From: Bacillus mojavensis RO-H-1 = KCTC 3706
GTDB taxonomy: Bacteria; Bacillota; Bacilli; Bacillales; Bacillaceae
DNA length: 64,000 nt
Reading direction: 5' to 3'
NCBI RefSeq assembly: GCF_000245335.1
Contig: NZ_JH600279.1
Coordinates: 372,001 to 436,000, forward strand
Positions 55,401 through 63,403 of this stretch are shown here, in pieces (position 1 is the first letter of the stretch; each line of letters opens with the position of its first letter). Made by a program: the position numbers and the translations under genes. The notes beneath the pieces are model-generated. The model saw only the letters and a list, made by a program, of their open reading frames with translations, searched no databases and had not been told where the DNA came from.

Positions 55401-56335
55401 GCTATTGAAATGTTGAGCAGTTCCGCTGTTCCATCGAGAGGGTATTTATAAAGCACAGACGACAGGCGGCGCAGCGCATGTTTCCGGTAGTGCGCAACTG
55501 AAATATCCTTTCCTGTATTCGTCGATATCGCAACCGCACGCGGCCGGGTATTCGCCATGCCCTCTGTTCCATCCAGCACCAACAGATTTTCTCCTTCTCT
55601 CAAATGTGTCTGATAGTGCCGGTTAAAATCATCCGCTGTCAACTCAGGATGTCCGACAGGCTTGAGCCAAAATACACAGGTTTCTCCAGACGGAATGACG
55701 ACCCGCTGATCAGGTCTCCAAATCAGGTCGGAGTCCGGCCCTTCCTTCGGATAGCGGTAGCGAATGTGATAATCTTTAAAATCAATTGTTCTGTCGGTTG
55801 TATTATATACCTCAATAAATTCATAACCGTCTGTGCGTCCGGTATTTTTCGTATCAACCGCAAGCTCGGTGATCAGCAGCTCCGGAATATGGGCGAGGTC
55901 AGCCTGATATCCATCCAGCTTCAGTGTCTTCGTTTCTGACTCCACCCGCTGCTTTCCATTCGAGAACACAATGTAATACTCGAGCTCGCTATTCCAGATT
56001 GACCTCTTCGGTATTTGCGCCAAAAACTGGCGGACAGCTCCGGGGGTTGGGTCCATCGGCACCATTTTATAGCCCAGTTCATTGCTTTGTTTATAAAACA
56101 AAAAGGCAGAAAACGATTGATACTCACTGTCACGCACATGCGCCTGAATGATCAGGTTGCCCTTCATTTCAGCCTTCACTTCAATTTGAGGAGGGTTTTC
56201 AAGCAAGGGTATGTAATGAGGCGTTTGGAACGGTTCTTGCTTTATGACAGGCAAGGCCTTTGCTTCATGATGGCCGCCAGACTGAACAAACAGAAAAGAT
56301 AATAATAAAGAAGCAATGACTGTGTATTTTCTCAT
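52460..56335 (-). CDS. yvnB: Large secreted metallophosphoesterase with lamin-tail domain
   Basis: A 1291-residue exported protein. After a signal peptide come beta-rich extracellular modules, including a lamin-tail-like domain (about 155-260; LLITELAVDTKN and YEFIEVYNTTDRTIDFKDY) and several Ig- or fibronectin-like modules. The C-terminal calcineurin-like phosphoesterase (about 950-1200) has WMSDTQ, FHTGDIVDD, AGNHDVG, AFHEY and LSGHYHSAM, the five metal-binding blocks. A fibronectin-like module ends the protein. No sorting signal is seen. The substrate may be nucleotides or phosphodiesters. The ATG after GGGAGG is chosen over a GTG one codon earlier. It is divergent from yvnA. Confidence 0.9.
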   Translation of the reverse strand: MRKYTVIASLLLSFLFVQSGGHHEAKALPVIKQEPFQTPHYIPLLENPPQIEVKAEMKGNLIIQAHVRDSEYQSFSAFLFYKQSNELGYKMVPMDPTPGAVRQFLAQIPKRSIWNSELEYYIVFSNGKQRVESETKTLKLDGYQADLAHIPELLITELAVDTKNTGRTDGYEFIEVYNTTDRTIDFKDYHIRYRYPKEGPDSDLIWRPDQRVVIPSGETCVFWLKPVGHPELTADDFNRHYQTHLREGENLLVLDGTEGMANTRPRAVAISTNTGKDISVAHYRKHALRRLSSVLYKYPLDGTAELLNISIAEKNPSPGSILQAQVPEQKRKVKLDKEKPVIEDLTDRKPVRPAESIELRADIRDRSLVRTAAFYYRTDENKPFKRIFAEKDRNDHLYHYIVYSPELIGKDQLEYYVVAGDGINEAKTPVKMIDIKQTSKSHGLRMNIENRDTLSGTQFLKATTDGRTDSIKLWIDGKKHQTEPAMEKEVYFAFDTRKTNLYFKNAVTMDGKVLKVFDDTTNKYRTYSVPLPETLLQKGKQLQRITIRSGSKVSPFDTAENRDDFLVKNARLVLSDGTVIRDERISPEKELFIGDNQRSNKSWPFQFHLPDGLFTSQLLKWDTEKLTEGAHHIAVSDGNENLSFVVRVDNSGPHIEPNVTDGQTYKGNLLLQADMFDKWSKIEETEAFLDGDSITLPYHTSTSELSPGKHTLKVSATDLAGNKTAIVRTFKTEREHPDQPEIVNSDADTHKAKLSVRVKDPTNDAMDVSFYKGFQYTAQNRNSVKIFKHASLTEPPKSFVPESETPFTNEEMNRVSGADGKTVSTDEKELFPYHRFEVTVDPSIDENDLAEAVWRGSSLPGRKVTMYAWNYRTSQWQPVDSFVAKDDKQFTLKASVIASDYVRKSKMNIIVQDEIPPAKDMYSFVWMSDTQYYAKSYPHIFDKQTIWIKNNQRKLNMKYVFHTGDIVDDSADIRQWRNADQSMRVLDNSGIPYGVLAGNHDVGHKDGSYRAFGKYFGSRRFDKKLHYGESYKNNRGHFDLISSSGNDYIMLYMGWGITDEDIAWMNQVLKKHPDRIAVLAFHEYLLVSGNRSPIGEKIFKKVVKPNPNVVMVLSGHYHSAMRKTDELDDDGDGKPDRLVHQMLADYQGGPEGGQGYLRLMQFDQANNVVHVSTYSPYLDDKNFYDTDSYGNKDEFTLELDLKPRMKRVETDYFECNVYTNEQLGKREKVKSGETAEFLWENLEPNSVYYWYTIVEDSFNGKTKSPIWKFKTKKETYRPAPDQFDFRRVSNP

Positions 56336-56426
56336 CACGACACCTCCCTTTTCACGTATTTTGCGTCTGAACAGGGAAGCTTATGAGTTAATTTTTGTGT
56401 GAAAAGAACAAAAAGACACCGGTCTC

Positions 56427-56455
56427 TTGAAAGTTCCACTATTATCCAGTAAACT
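56427..56455 (+). promoter_or_regulatory. yvnA promoter
   Basis: TTGAAA (56427-56432), a 17-base spacer and TAAACT (56450-56455). Transcription would begin about 56462, right at the palindrome that follows. Confidence 0.7.
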
Positions 56456-56462
56456 AAAAGTA

Positions 56463-56476
56463 GTTAACCGGTTAAC
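56463..56476. promoter_or_regulatory. MarR-type operator in front of yvnA
   Basis: GTTAACCGGTTAAC is a perfect 14-bp palindrome. It begins 8 bases after the yvnA -10, the same place as the related palindromes at the yvmC and yvmB promoters. Confidence 0.75.
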
Positions 56477-56499
56477 GATAAAATCAGTGAGGCAGATTG

Positions 56500-56973
56500 A
56501 TGGATAACAGCATTCATAATGAATTATTTCAAACCATACAGGAGTTCGCATTAAAAAGAGACAAGCACGTCTATCAAAAGGTACAGCTTCCCTCCCATGA
56601 CATGCCGTCAGAAGACCATAAACATCCCAGAAAAAACTGGACACTGACCCAGCTTCATATTGTGTCCTACATACATACTAGACATAATGTAAACAACAGC
56701 TTCTTATCATCACAGTTACACATTTCAAAAGCAGCTGTTTCGAAAGCGATTCAAGCTTTGCTGAAACACAATATCATCAATGTATCCAAAAAACCCGGCA
56801 ACAAAAAAGAAATTTATTATACGTTAACCGAGAGCGGCCAAGAGCTCGCGGCGTTCCATGAGCAGCTTCATGAAAAAGCAAAGATGCAATACACGCAGCT
56901 CTTCAATGAATTTACTATTGACGATTTAAAAACGGTGACTGCGTTTTTCAAACTTTGGGTCAAACATATGTAA
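56500..56973 (+). CDS. yvnA: MarR-family regulator YvnA
   Basis: A 157-residue winged-helix protein. The DNA-binding part (about 45-115) includes LSSQLHISKAAVSKAIQALLK and the wing KPGNKKEIYYTLTESG. It is clearly related to YvmB in this locus (shared pattern NKKEVY/NKKEIY and a KLHKK/QLHEK helix). It begins at the ATG 8 bases after GAGG. A perfect operator before its own gene suggests self-repression. Confidence 0.9.
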   Translation: MDNSIHNELFQTIQEFALKRDKHVYQKVQLPSHDMPSEDHKHPRKNWTLTQLHIVSYIHTRHNVNNSFLSSQLHISKAAVSKAIQALLKHNIINVSKKPGNKKEIYYTLTESGQELAAFHEQLHEKAKMQYTQLFNEFTIDDLKTVTAFFKLWVKHM

Positions 56974-57003
56974 AAAGGCCCCGCCCGCATTCGGGAGAGA
57001 CCT
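56972..57003 (-). terminator. Terminator of yvmC-cypX
   Basis: On the minus strand AGGTCTCTCCCG pairs with CGGGCGGGGCCT, with two G-U pairs and one mismatch, followed by five T. It overlaps the end of yvnA by two bases. Confidence 0.75.
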
Positions 57004-57010
57004 GTCACTC

Positions 57011-58231
57011 TTATTGGGTACTGTCGAACGTAACATGAAGCGAAACAGGGCCGCGGGTATACAGACCGGACTCAGCATAGTGAAAACCTTCCTCTAATCT
57101 GATATTCCGCATCTTATCCAAAACAATATTGGCCACTATTTCAATTTCGGTTTTGGCAAAAGCTGCTCCTACACAGTTATGAATGCCAGACCCGAAAGCG
57201 AGATGCCGCGCGGCGCCGCTAAATGCGCTCTTGAAGCCGAGATCTTCCCGGTGAATATTAAACATATCAGGATGTTCAAACGCTTCTGGATCACGGTTAG
57301 CTGCTCCGATCATACAAAAAACAATCGTATCCTTTTTGATCTCCATACCGCCGACAACAGTATCTTGGGAAAGCTGCCGCGGAATCAGCTGGACCGGCGG
57401 TTTATAACGAAGAGTCTCCGCAATAGCCCTTGGCACTAGAGAACGATCAGCCAATACATCATTCATTTGTTCAGGATTGTTGAGCAAATGATACACCATA
57501 AGGGCCAGCGTCTTATCAGCTGGTTCAGTGGCCGCCAACAGCACATTGAGAATCAGCGCCAGTATATCCCTGTCGGACATGGCCATGCCTTCATATTCAG
57601 ATGTACATAGGATGGAAATTAAGTCTGATCCCGGGTTGACACGGCGTTCTTCGATAACCGGCATTAAATAGCGTGAGAGCTGTTCACTGCACCACAAGGA
57701 ATAGGCCTGTGCTTCTGGGGTCTGTGATATGCTCGTAATAAAATCGGCAACACCGCTATGCCATTCGGCGATTTTTTCGTGGTCCTTTTTATCCAGACCA
57801 AGCATGTCCATTGTGACACATACAGCAAACGTCTTTCCAAAATCGTTCACCAGATCGATTTTTCCCTTTTCGAGATAAGGGGTTAACAAGTTTTCTGCAT
57901 TTTGTTTAATTAATGGTGTAAGATGTTCCAATGCATCTCCGACAAAGCTCCTCACCACGATTCTTCGTTTAGCCGAGTGTTCTTTCCCGTGCATTTGGGC
58001 CAGTACAGGGCCCCGCATGACCGGCTCAGCACGTTTCACAAGTGATTTTGTTGTAAAAATATCAGGATGCTGCAGGACATAACGAACATCGTGATAACGG
58101 CTTATGAAATAACTGTCTATTGATTCTTCATAATGAACAGGATCTTCCTCCCGCAGCTGAGAAAAATAAGGATATGGATCTTCCTGAAATTGATCAGACA
58201 GCACGCTAAACATTTTAATCGATTGATTCAT
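57011..58231 (-). CDS. cypX: Cytochrome P450 CypX (pulcherriminic acid synthase)
   Basis: A 406-residue P450. The heme-thiolate motif is FGSGIHNCVGAAFA, the helix-K motif ETLRYKPPVQLIPR, and the I-helix motif AATEPADKT, which departs from the usual AGxxT. It oxidises the cyclic dipeptide cyclo(Leu-Leu) made by YvmC to pulcherriminic acid, which then binds iron as red pulcherrimin. The ATG after GGGGGGAG is chosen. It follows yvmC by 14 bases in one operon. Confidence 0.95.
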   Translation of the reverse strand: MNQSIKMFSVLSDQFQEDPYPYFSQLREEDPVHYEESIDSYFISRYHDVRYVLQHPDIFTTKSLVKRAEPVMRGPVLAQMHGKEHSAKRRIVVRSFVGDALEHLTPLIKQNAENLLTPYLEKGKIDLVNDFGKTFAVCVTMDMLGLDKKDHEKIAEWHSGVADFITSISQTPEAQAYSLWCSEQLSRYLMPVIEERRVNPGSDLISILCTSEYEGMAMSDRDILALILNVLLAATEPADKTLALMVYHLLNNPEQMNDVLADRSLVPRAIAETLRYKPPVQLIPRQLSQDTVVGGMEIKKDTIVFCMIGAANRDPEAFEHPDMFNIHREDLGFKSAFSGAARHLAFGSGIHNCVGAAFAKTEIEIVANIVLDKMRNIRLEEGFHYAESGLYTRGPVSLHVTFDSTQ

Positions 58232-58245
58232 GTTAACTCCCCCCA

Positions 58246-58992
58246 TCATCCTTCAGATGTTATCGATGTTTCAGAAAACACCGGCATCAATTCCTGCACA
58301 ACAAGATAGCCTTGATTCGAACGCATACGAATAGAGAATTCATGATTACTGATCTTTTCGCCCAGCTTCCAAGGACGATGATAAGCAAGGAGCGTCTCTT
58401 CTACTTCAAGAATATCCGGAGCTCCAATAAAAAACGGAAGCTCAGCAATGACATATTCCACAGCCATATTCAGCATATCCTCACTGATTTCTTCCATCAT
58501 TAAACTGATGCCGCGCGCACGTCCGATAATCGCTTCCCGAGACATCTCCAAACATGCATGACGAAAATGAGGCTGTTCGAAAAACGCGTTTTCAACTTCA
58601 TGTCTCATCAGCTGATACGCTGTGTTTTCCGTAAAATCAGAAAATGTATGAATCGCACTTGGGTCCCCGCCGTGAGCCAAAAGTGCCCGTTCTGCAAATC
58701 TTCTGTTCCTCGATACCTCTTTTCTGACTTTTCGCTCAGCCTTGCCTCTGGGGGTGCCTAGCGCTTCAAGCAAATTAGCCGCCTCATGTCCCGCAAGCAA
58801 AACAGAAACGTTATCAAACTCAGCAGCCGCCCATTCGATCAGTCTGTAAATGTAATCTTCTGAAAACCTGCTGTTAAACGGGCTGATCCCGACCAGAACA
58901 TGCCGGCGCCGTTCAAATATTTCTCTGCAATTTTGTGTCAAAGACTCAGCAGTAAAGCCCAAAGACATTCTATCCGTAACCATCTCTGTCAT
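58246..58992 (-). CDS. yvmC: Cyclodipeptide synthase YvmC
   Basis: A 248-residue tRNA-dependent enzyme that makes cyclo(L-leucyl-L-leucyl) from Leu-tRNA. The fold is that of class I tRNA synthetases without anticodon binding. The nucleophile Ser37 in [12 protein letters not shown] is present, as are conserved parts such as [13 protein letters not shown] and [11 protein letters not shown]. The N-terminal ~20 residues differ from the 168 protein I recall, while the core is nearly the same. The chosen ATG is 7 bases from AGAGGTG. First gene of yvmC-cypX. Confidence 0.96.
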   Translation of the reverse strand: MTEMVTDRMSLGFTAESLTQNCREIFERRRHVLVGISPFNSRFSEDYIYRLIEWAAAEFDNVSVLLAGHEAANLLEALGTPRGKAERKVRKEVSRNRRFAERALLAHGGDPSAIHTFSDFTENTAYQLMRHEVENAFFEQPHFRHACLEMSREAIIGRARGISLMMEEISEDMLNMAVEYVIAELPFFIGAPDILEVEETLLAYHRPWKLGEKISNHEFSIRMRSNQGYLVVQELMPVFSETSITSEG

Positions 58993-59143
58993 CTCATTCA
59001 CCTCTCGACTTATCTGGCTTTAAGTCATCACCCTTTACTATAAGATGAATTATTGACGCAACTAAACAAGATGAATGGCAGGCAGCACTTAAAGCTTTTC
59101 AAGGACCTTTTCAGCATCAAACTTCTTTTGATTTCATTAAATA

Positions 59144-59154
59144 GATGATTATCA
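59144..59154. promoter_or_regulatory. Fur-like palindrome in the yvmC leader
   Basis: ATGATTATCAT is an 11-bp palindrome that matches the core of the Fur consensus (GATAATGATAATCATTATC) exactly, though the flanks match poorly. It is about 25 bases downstream of the expected yvmC transcription start. Iron control is inference. Confidence 0.4.
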
Positions 59155-59162
59155 TAATTAAT

Positions 59163-59176
59163 GTTTACTAGTAAAC
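59163..59176. promoter_or_regulatory. MarR-type operator at the yvmC start site
   Basis: GTTTACTAGTAAAC is a perfect 14-bp palindrome 7 bases downstream of the yvmC -10, covering +1 onward. Confidence 0.75.
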
Positions 59177-59183
59177 AATAGTC

Positions 59184-59212
59184 ATTTTATCCCTTATTCT
59201 ACCATGTGTCAA
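59184..59212 (-). promoter_or_regulatory. yvmC-cypX promoter
   Basis: On the minus strand a perfect TTGACA (59207-59212), a 17-base spacer and TAAAAT (59184-59189). A near-ideal sigma-A promoter, which implies strong repression when off. Confidence 0.85.
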
Positions 59213-59309
59213 TATCAACGGCCCTAAAAAATTGAAAATAAATGTAAATGTCACAGCTTTCACACACTATTATCACTGGTCACTTTTCAGCTTCCTTAAG
59301 AACCAGCAA

Positions 59310-59338
59310 TTGACAATAAAAACAAGAACAGATAAAAT
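59310..59338 (+). promoter_or_regulatory. yvmB-yvmA promoter
   Basis: A perfect TTGACA (59310-59315), a 17-base spacer and TAAAAT (59333-59338), the same elements as the yvmC promoter in the opposite direction. Confidence 0.85.
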
Positions 59339-59344
59339 TAAATT

Positions 59345-59358
59345 GTTCACCGGTAAAC
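59345..59358. promoter_or_regulatory. MarR-type operator at the yvmB start site
   Basis: GTTCACCGGTAAAC is a palindrome with one mismatch, 6 bases after the yvmB -10. Confidence 0.7.
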
Positions 59359-59368
59359 GATTTTTATT

Positions 59369-59382
59369 GTTTCCTGGTTAAC
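59369..59382. promoter_or_regulatory. Second MarR-type half-matching site in the yvmB leader
   Basis: GTTTCCTGGTTAAC has the same ends as the operators (GTT...AAC) and lies 24 bases from the first site, close to two helical turns. The left half is degenerate. Confidence 0.5.
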
Positions 59383-59409
59383 CATTAATTCATAGAAAGA
59401 AGGTAGCCT

Positions 59410-59919
59410 ATGTCCGTTCTGACAAAACAGCTGATATACGACATATACGTTCGGCTCCTGCATCTTAATGAACAAAAAGCGAATACTTCACTTCAGCAGT
59501 TCTTTAAGGAGGCCGCAGAAGAAGATGTGATTGATGTTCCCAAAAACATGACTAGCATCCATGTCATTGACTGTATTGGCCAACATGAACCGATTAATAA
59601 TACGGGAATTGTTAAAAAAATGAACTTATCAAAAGCGAACGTAACGAAAATCAGCACAAAACTGATTAAAGAAGGATTTATCAATAGCTATCAGCTGACT
59701 GATAACAAAAAAGAAGTCTATTTTAAATTAACCCGTAAAGGCAGACAGATTTTTGATTTGCATGAAAAACTGCACAAAAAAAAGGAGCTGGCATTTTACC
59801 AATTCCTTGATTCATTCTCACAAGATGAACAGAATGCTGTATTGAAATTTTTAGAACAGCTTACCTCTAGACTTGAAGCTGAGCAAACAGATGATACTTT
59901 TGAGAAACCTGTAAAGTAA
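59410..59919 (+). CDS. yvmB: MarR-family repressor of pulcherriminic acid genes
   Basis: A 169-residue winged-helix protein, also named PchR. The recognition region is [21 protein letters not shown] (about 72-92) and the wing contains [12 protein letters not shown]. It represses yvmC-cypX and its own yvmBA unit in B. subtilis. The ATG follows AAGAAGG. It precedes the exporter gene yvmA by 19 bases. Confidence 0.94.
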   Translation: MSVLTKQLIYDIYVRLLHLNEQKANTSLQQFFKEAAEEDVIDVPKNMTSIHVIDCIGQHEPINNTGIVKKMNLSKANVTKISTKLIKEGFINSYQLTDNKKEVYFKLTRKGRQIFDLHEKLHKKKELAFYQFLDSFSQDEQNAVLKFLEQLTSRLEAEQTDDTFEKPVK

Positions 59920-59938
59920 AAAAGGCGGTGTGTTCTTT

Positions 59939-61150
59939 ATGGCTCAAACGAAATCAAAAGCAATGCTGATCTTGTATATTGTTTGTTTCAGCGCATTTTT
60001 TGCTTCTTTAAGCCAAAATATTTATTCACCAATCATTCCGATTATTAAAGAATCATTCCATGTCTCTGTAACCCTCGTGAACCTGTCAGTTTCAGTTTTT
60101 ATGATTGTGACAGCCATTATGCAAATTATTTTGGGCGCCATCATCGATTTTAAAGGCGCGCGTTATGTCTTGCTTACCGGAATACTGGCAACAGCGGCAG
60201 CCAGTATCGGATGTGCCGTCACCACTGATTTTACTTTGTTTCTTATTTTTAGAATCGTACAGGCAGCAGGTTCCGCAGCACTCCCTCTCATTGCAGCCAC
60301 CACAATCGGCCAGCTATTTACAGGCAGTGATCGCGGAAATGCCATGGGTACGTATCAAATGCTTCTTTCGGCCGCACCGGCTATTGCTCCGGTCCTCGGG
60401 GGATTGATCGGCGGTGCTTTTGGACACGAAGGGATCTTTTGGATGCTGACGGTGATCTCTGTTCTTTTATTAGCAACAAACAGCATTTTCTTCCCTAAGG
60501 ATCATAGTGAATCAAAGCGAGATGCAAAATCAGGCAGTTTGCTTGCGCATTATAAATCCATTTTCACAAACAGAACTGGAAATGTCATTCTGACCTTAAG
60601 CTTTTTTCTCTTTTTCATTTATTTCGCGGTTATTGTCTATCTCCCCATATTGCTGACGGAACATTATCATATGGATGTGCGGATAGCGGGACTGTTATAT
60701 TTGCCTCTGGCGTTAAGCACAATCGCTGGTACTTTTCTGTTTAAAAACATACAGGCAAAGGTTCCTCTCAGCACACTGTTTGTCTACAGCAATGCAATGG
60801 CAGCGGGCACCATCATTTTATTTGCTTTTACCCATTCCGTCTCGATCATTCTCATGGCTCTCACATTGGCGCTGTTTGGTGTGTCGATGGGGGTTATTCC
60901 TCCCCTGTATTCCACGATGATCACCAGTGAGTTTGAAGAAAACAGGGGAAGTGCAATCGGAATCTTTAACTTTATCAGATATACAGGCATGGCGGCCGGT
61001 CCGATGATATCAGCTTATCTGTTAACATGGATGCCGTCTGCCATGTCATTTGGCCTTTTGGGTATCGCATTTGCTGTATTAAGCTTTTGCCTTCTGCCGT
61101 ACATGCATCGGCCGAAACATGACATCAAACAAGAAAAACATCCTATGTAA
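59939..61150 (+). CDS. yvmA: MFS transporter, probable pulcherriminic acid exporter
   Basis: A 403-residue twelve-segment major facilitator protein of the drug-export kind, with the motif [14 protein letters not shown] after segment 2. Its place with yvmB and the divergent synthesis genes points to export of pulcherriminic acid. The ATG at 59939 is preferred; a GTG three codons earlier lies directly against the AAGGCGG site. Confidence 0.9.
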   Translation: MAQTKSKAMLILYIVCFSAFFASLSQNIYSPIIPIIKESFHVSVTLVNLSVSVFMIVTAIMQIILGAIIDFKGARYVLLTGILATAAASIGCAVTTDFTLFLIFRIVQAAGSAALPLIAATTIGQLFTGSDRGNAMGTYQMLLSAAPAIAPVLGGLIGGAFGHEGIFWMLTVISVLLLATNSIFFPKDHSESKRDAKSGSLLAHYKSIFTNRTGNVILTLSFFLFFIYFAVIVYLPILLTEHYHMDVRIAGLLYLPLALSTIAGTFLFKNIQAKVPLSTLFVYSNAMAAGTIILFAFTHSVSIILMALTLALFGVSMGVIPPLYSTMITSEFEENRGSAIGIFNFIRYTGMAAGPMISAYLLTWMPSAMSFGLLGIAFAVLSFCLLPYMHRPKHDIKQEKHPM

Positions 61151-61180
61151 AAAAGCTGCCATTTGGATGGCAGCTTTTAT
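61149..61180. terminator. Shared terminator of yvmA and yvlD
   Basis: AAAAGCTGCCAT pairs with ATGGCAGCTTTT around a short loop, with A- and T-runs on both sides. The yvlD stop (61177-61179) lies in its arm. Confidence 0.9.
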
Positions 61181-61536
61181 TTCTTACGAAGCGGTTCTAA
61201 AATGCCTTTTTGAATCAGCAAATGGAACACCGACAGCACAACAGATGCCAGGATGGCTGATCCGAAGCCGTCAATTTGAAAACTGTCACCCATAATAGAC
61301 GCTGTCATCATCAAGGTGATGGCGTTAATCACAAACAAAAAGAGACCCAGCGTCACAACTGTGACAGGCAGTGTAAAGATAATCAAGAGCGGTTTAATCA
61401 GCACGTTTAAAATTGATAAAATGAGGCTGGCAATAATCGCTGCCCCGATGCTGCTGATATGGATGGAATCAATGTAACCGTCAATGACGATTAATAATAA
61501 TGCATTTACTAAAATGCTGACTGCCCATTTGACCAT
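61177..61536 (-). CDS. yvlD: Phage-holin-like membrane protein YvlD
   Basis: A 119-residue membrane protein of the mycobacterial-type holin superfamily IV (DUF), with four segments covering nearly all of it. It is the last gene of the sigma-W operon yvlABCD, one base after yvlC. Role unknown; membrane stress is likely from its company. Confidence 0.85.
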   Translation of the reverse strand: MVKWAVSILVNALLLIVIDGYIDSIHISSIGAAIIASLILSILNVLIKPLLIIFTLPVTVVTLGLFLFVINAITLMMTASIMGDSFQIDGFGSAILASVVLSVFHLLIQKGILEPLRKK

Positions 61537-61537
61537 G

Positions 61538-61735
61538 TTACTTCATATCCCTTTCTGATGGAACAATAAAAATCCAAATGATATATATGAGCAGAACAGG
61601 AATAACGCTTGTCATAACGGCCAAAATGACGGTTATCACTCTGAGGAGTGACGCATCCCAGTTGAAATACTCCGCCAGGCCGCCGATGACGCCTGCCATT
61701 TTCCTGTTATTTTCTGAACGATATAATCTATTCAT
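61538..61735 (-). CDS. yvlC: PspC-domain membrane protein YvlC
   Basis: A 65-residue protein that consists of a single PspC domain: RKMAGVIGGLAEYFNWDASLLR then one membrane segment. PspC proteins take part in phage-shock type membrane stress responses. It begins 4 bases after the yvlB stop. Confidence 0.9.
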   Translation of the reverse strand: MNRLYRSENNRKMAGVIGGLAEYFNWDASLLRVITVILAVMTSVIPVLLIYIIWIFIVPSERDMK

Positions 61736-61739
61736 TCGA

Positions 61740-62837
61740 TCACCTCTGTGTATACTTTAATTTGATGGCGCCAGTTAATGATTCGGAGAAAACGGCGATG
61801 TTTTGATCATGTGCTTGATTAGAAGTGAACATCATTTCTTTTTGAATGGTATCATTTTTTTCTTTCAGCATGTCAACATCTATTAATTCGTGGGACAGCG
61901 AGCCAAGATTGCTTTTCAGCTCAGCCTTCACCGCAAGATTATCCGGAATCGCCAGCTCCACATTTCCAGTCGTCGTTTTTGTGTAAATCGAGCGGCAGTC
62001 TGATTCTGTGACAGTAATCGCAATATTTCCATTAAAGCTTTGAACATCAATGGATTCGCTTTTTCCGCGCAGGTCAATCAGCCCGTTAATGGTTTCCGCT
62101 TCTATTGTGCCACAATTGTGATTGGCTAGCTTAATTTGGCCGTTTGCCGTTTCTGCTGAAGCTTTTTCAGCCGTCAAATTCGAGAACGACAGCACGCCAT
62201 TTGTCGTTTTCGCCGAGAACTCTTTTACATGTAAATGTTCCCCTCTGATCGGTCCGTTAAACAGCTTTACCCGAATCTTATCATACTCCTTCTGAGGAAT
62301 ATACAATGTGACATTGGTTTTCATTGTTTTCTTTTCCGTACGGATAAAAAACTTATTTCCTTTAATTTCACATTCAATATGCTGAAGAAAAGCGTCTCTC
62401 GCTGCTTCCTGGGTGTCAACGCGATATACCTTTGCCTGGCATTCCGCTCTGATATCCTCGTCTTCCCACGGAACAATATTTACGCTGCCGTTTGCGATCT
62501 GAAGCTCTACACTGGAAAAATCATTATCCTTAAATTGAAAAATATGCTGGACGTCAAACGAGTGACCGAAGTTCAAATCAAGATCAACCTCTTTGACCTT
62601 TTTCACAGCAGAATCAACCCAATCGAACAGCTTCGCCCCTAAAGACGGCTTGCTGCCCTCTTTTTTGGCCGCTGTAAATGGCTCATCCTCTTCATGAACG
62701 TTAACTGACAGAGCCGTGATTTTTTCTTCTTTTTCCTTATAGTCGCTGTCGAGCTTTTCAATCAGCGTTAATGCTTCCTGTGCCGTCAGCTTCCCTTCCT
62801 CCACAAGCTTGAGGATTCTTTCCTTTTCCTGCTTCAT
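61740..62837 (-). CDS. yvlB: DUF4097-family protein YvlB
   Basis: A 365-residue protein. The N-terminal ~30 residues (ERILKLVEEGKLTAQEALTLIEKL) form the short helical domain typical of YvlB proteins. The rest (about 110-360) is a repetitive beta-solenoid of DUF4097 type (for example SAETANGQIKLANHNCGTIEAETINGLIDL). In B. subtilis YvlB and YvlC are thought to be linked to the LiaH/PspA response. The start follows GGGAGGAG. Confidence 0.92.
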   Translation of the reverse strand: MKQEKERILKLVEEGKLTAQEALTLIEKLDSDYKEKEEKITALSVNVHEEDEPFTAAKKEGSKPSLGAKLFDWVDSAVKKVKEVDLDLNFGHSFDVQHIFQFKDNDFSSVELQIANGSVNIVPWEDEDIRAECQAKVYRVDTQEAARDAFLQHIECEIKGNKFFIRTEKKTMKTNVTLYIPQKEYDKIRVKLFNGPIRGEHLHVKEFSAKTTNGVLSFSNLTAEKASAETANGQIKLANHNCGTIEAETINGLIDLRGKSESIDVQSFNGNIAITVTESDCRSIYTKTTTGNVELAIPDNLAVKAELKSNLGSLSHELIDVDMLKEKNDTIQKEMMFTSNQAHDQNIAVFSESLTGAIKLKYTQR

Positions 62838-62860
62838 TCGATCTCCTCCCTATGATCTAC

Positions 62861-63187
62861 TTATGCTGCACGCAGCACCTTAATGCCCTGAATGACGTTC
62901 CAAATGATAATACCGAGTACAACTAAGAAATAGACGAGGACTCCGCCAATCATCACAAAGACAGGCAAAACGCTTTCCCCATCAATGGCAATGGCCCCGC
63001 CAAGAAAAGCGATAAATAAGATCAGCCAGCCGACAAAAGGAACAATGTGGGAAATAAGAGAACGCACCGCGTGACGTTTCGTCTCTTTCTCATCAACAAC
63101 AAAGTAAGCGACAATCGGCACAATGACCGGCGCAATAAATACACTGAAATAACAAAGTGATGCAATTATGGCTTGATTACGGTTCAA
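62861..63187 (-). CDS. yvlA: DUF4870-family membrane protein YvlA
   Basis: A 108-residue membrane protein with three segments of the DUF4870 kind (Tic20-like). The start is a TTG 9 bases after AGGAG; an earlier in-frame TTG touches the ribosome site and is unlikely. First gene of the sigma-W unit. Confidence 0.88.
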   Translation of the reverse strand: MNRNQAIIASLCYFSVFIAPVIVPIVAYFVVDEKETKRHAVRSLISHIVPFVGWLILFIAFLGGAIAIDGESVLPVFVMIGGVLVYFLVVLGIIIWNVIQGIKVLRAA

Positions 63188-63248
63188 TTTATCCAACTCC
63201 TATCGTTAACATTCGTGACTATGAATCAGGACGTTTTACTTAGATAGA

Positions 63249-63276
63249 TATACGTATAGAACCTCCAAAGGTTTCA
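63249..63276 (-). promoter_or_regulatory. Sigma-W promoter of yvlABCD
   Basis: On the minus strand TGAAAC (63271-63276), a 16-base spacer and CGTATA (63249-63254) match the sigma-W consensus (TGAAAC-N16-CGTA). Known targets include yvlABCD, involved in envelope stress. Confidence 0.88.
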
Positions 63277-63403
63277 AAATCATCCTTTAGACATGCTTCC
63301 ATTTACGGAATTGGATTTTGAAAAGTTTTAGAAGTAGAATCTTTCAGCCGTACCCATTACAATATGTAAAAAGCTTACGGCAATTAAGGAGGCTGGACAA
63401 GCA

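Larger units (their letters stand above)
59002..59409. other. Divergent control region between yvmC and yvmB
   Basis: Two back-to-back sigma-A promoters, each with a 14-bp MarR-type palindrome around +1, plus a second palindrome-like copy on the yvmB side and a Fur-like element in the yvmC leader. Very AT-rich. No small open frame with a ribosome site is seen. Confidence 0.7.
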
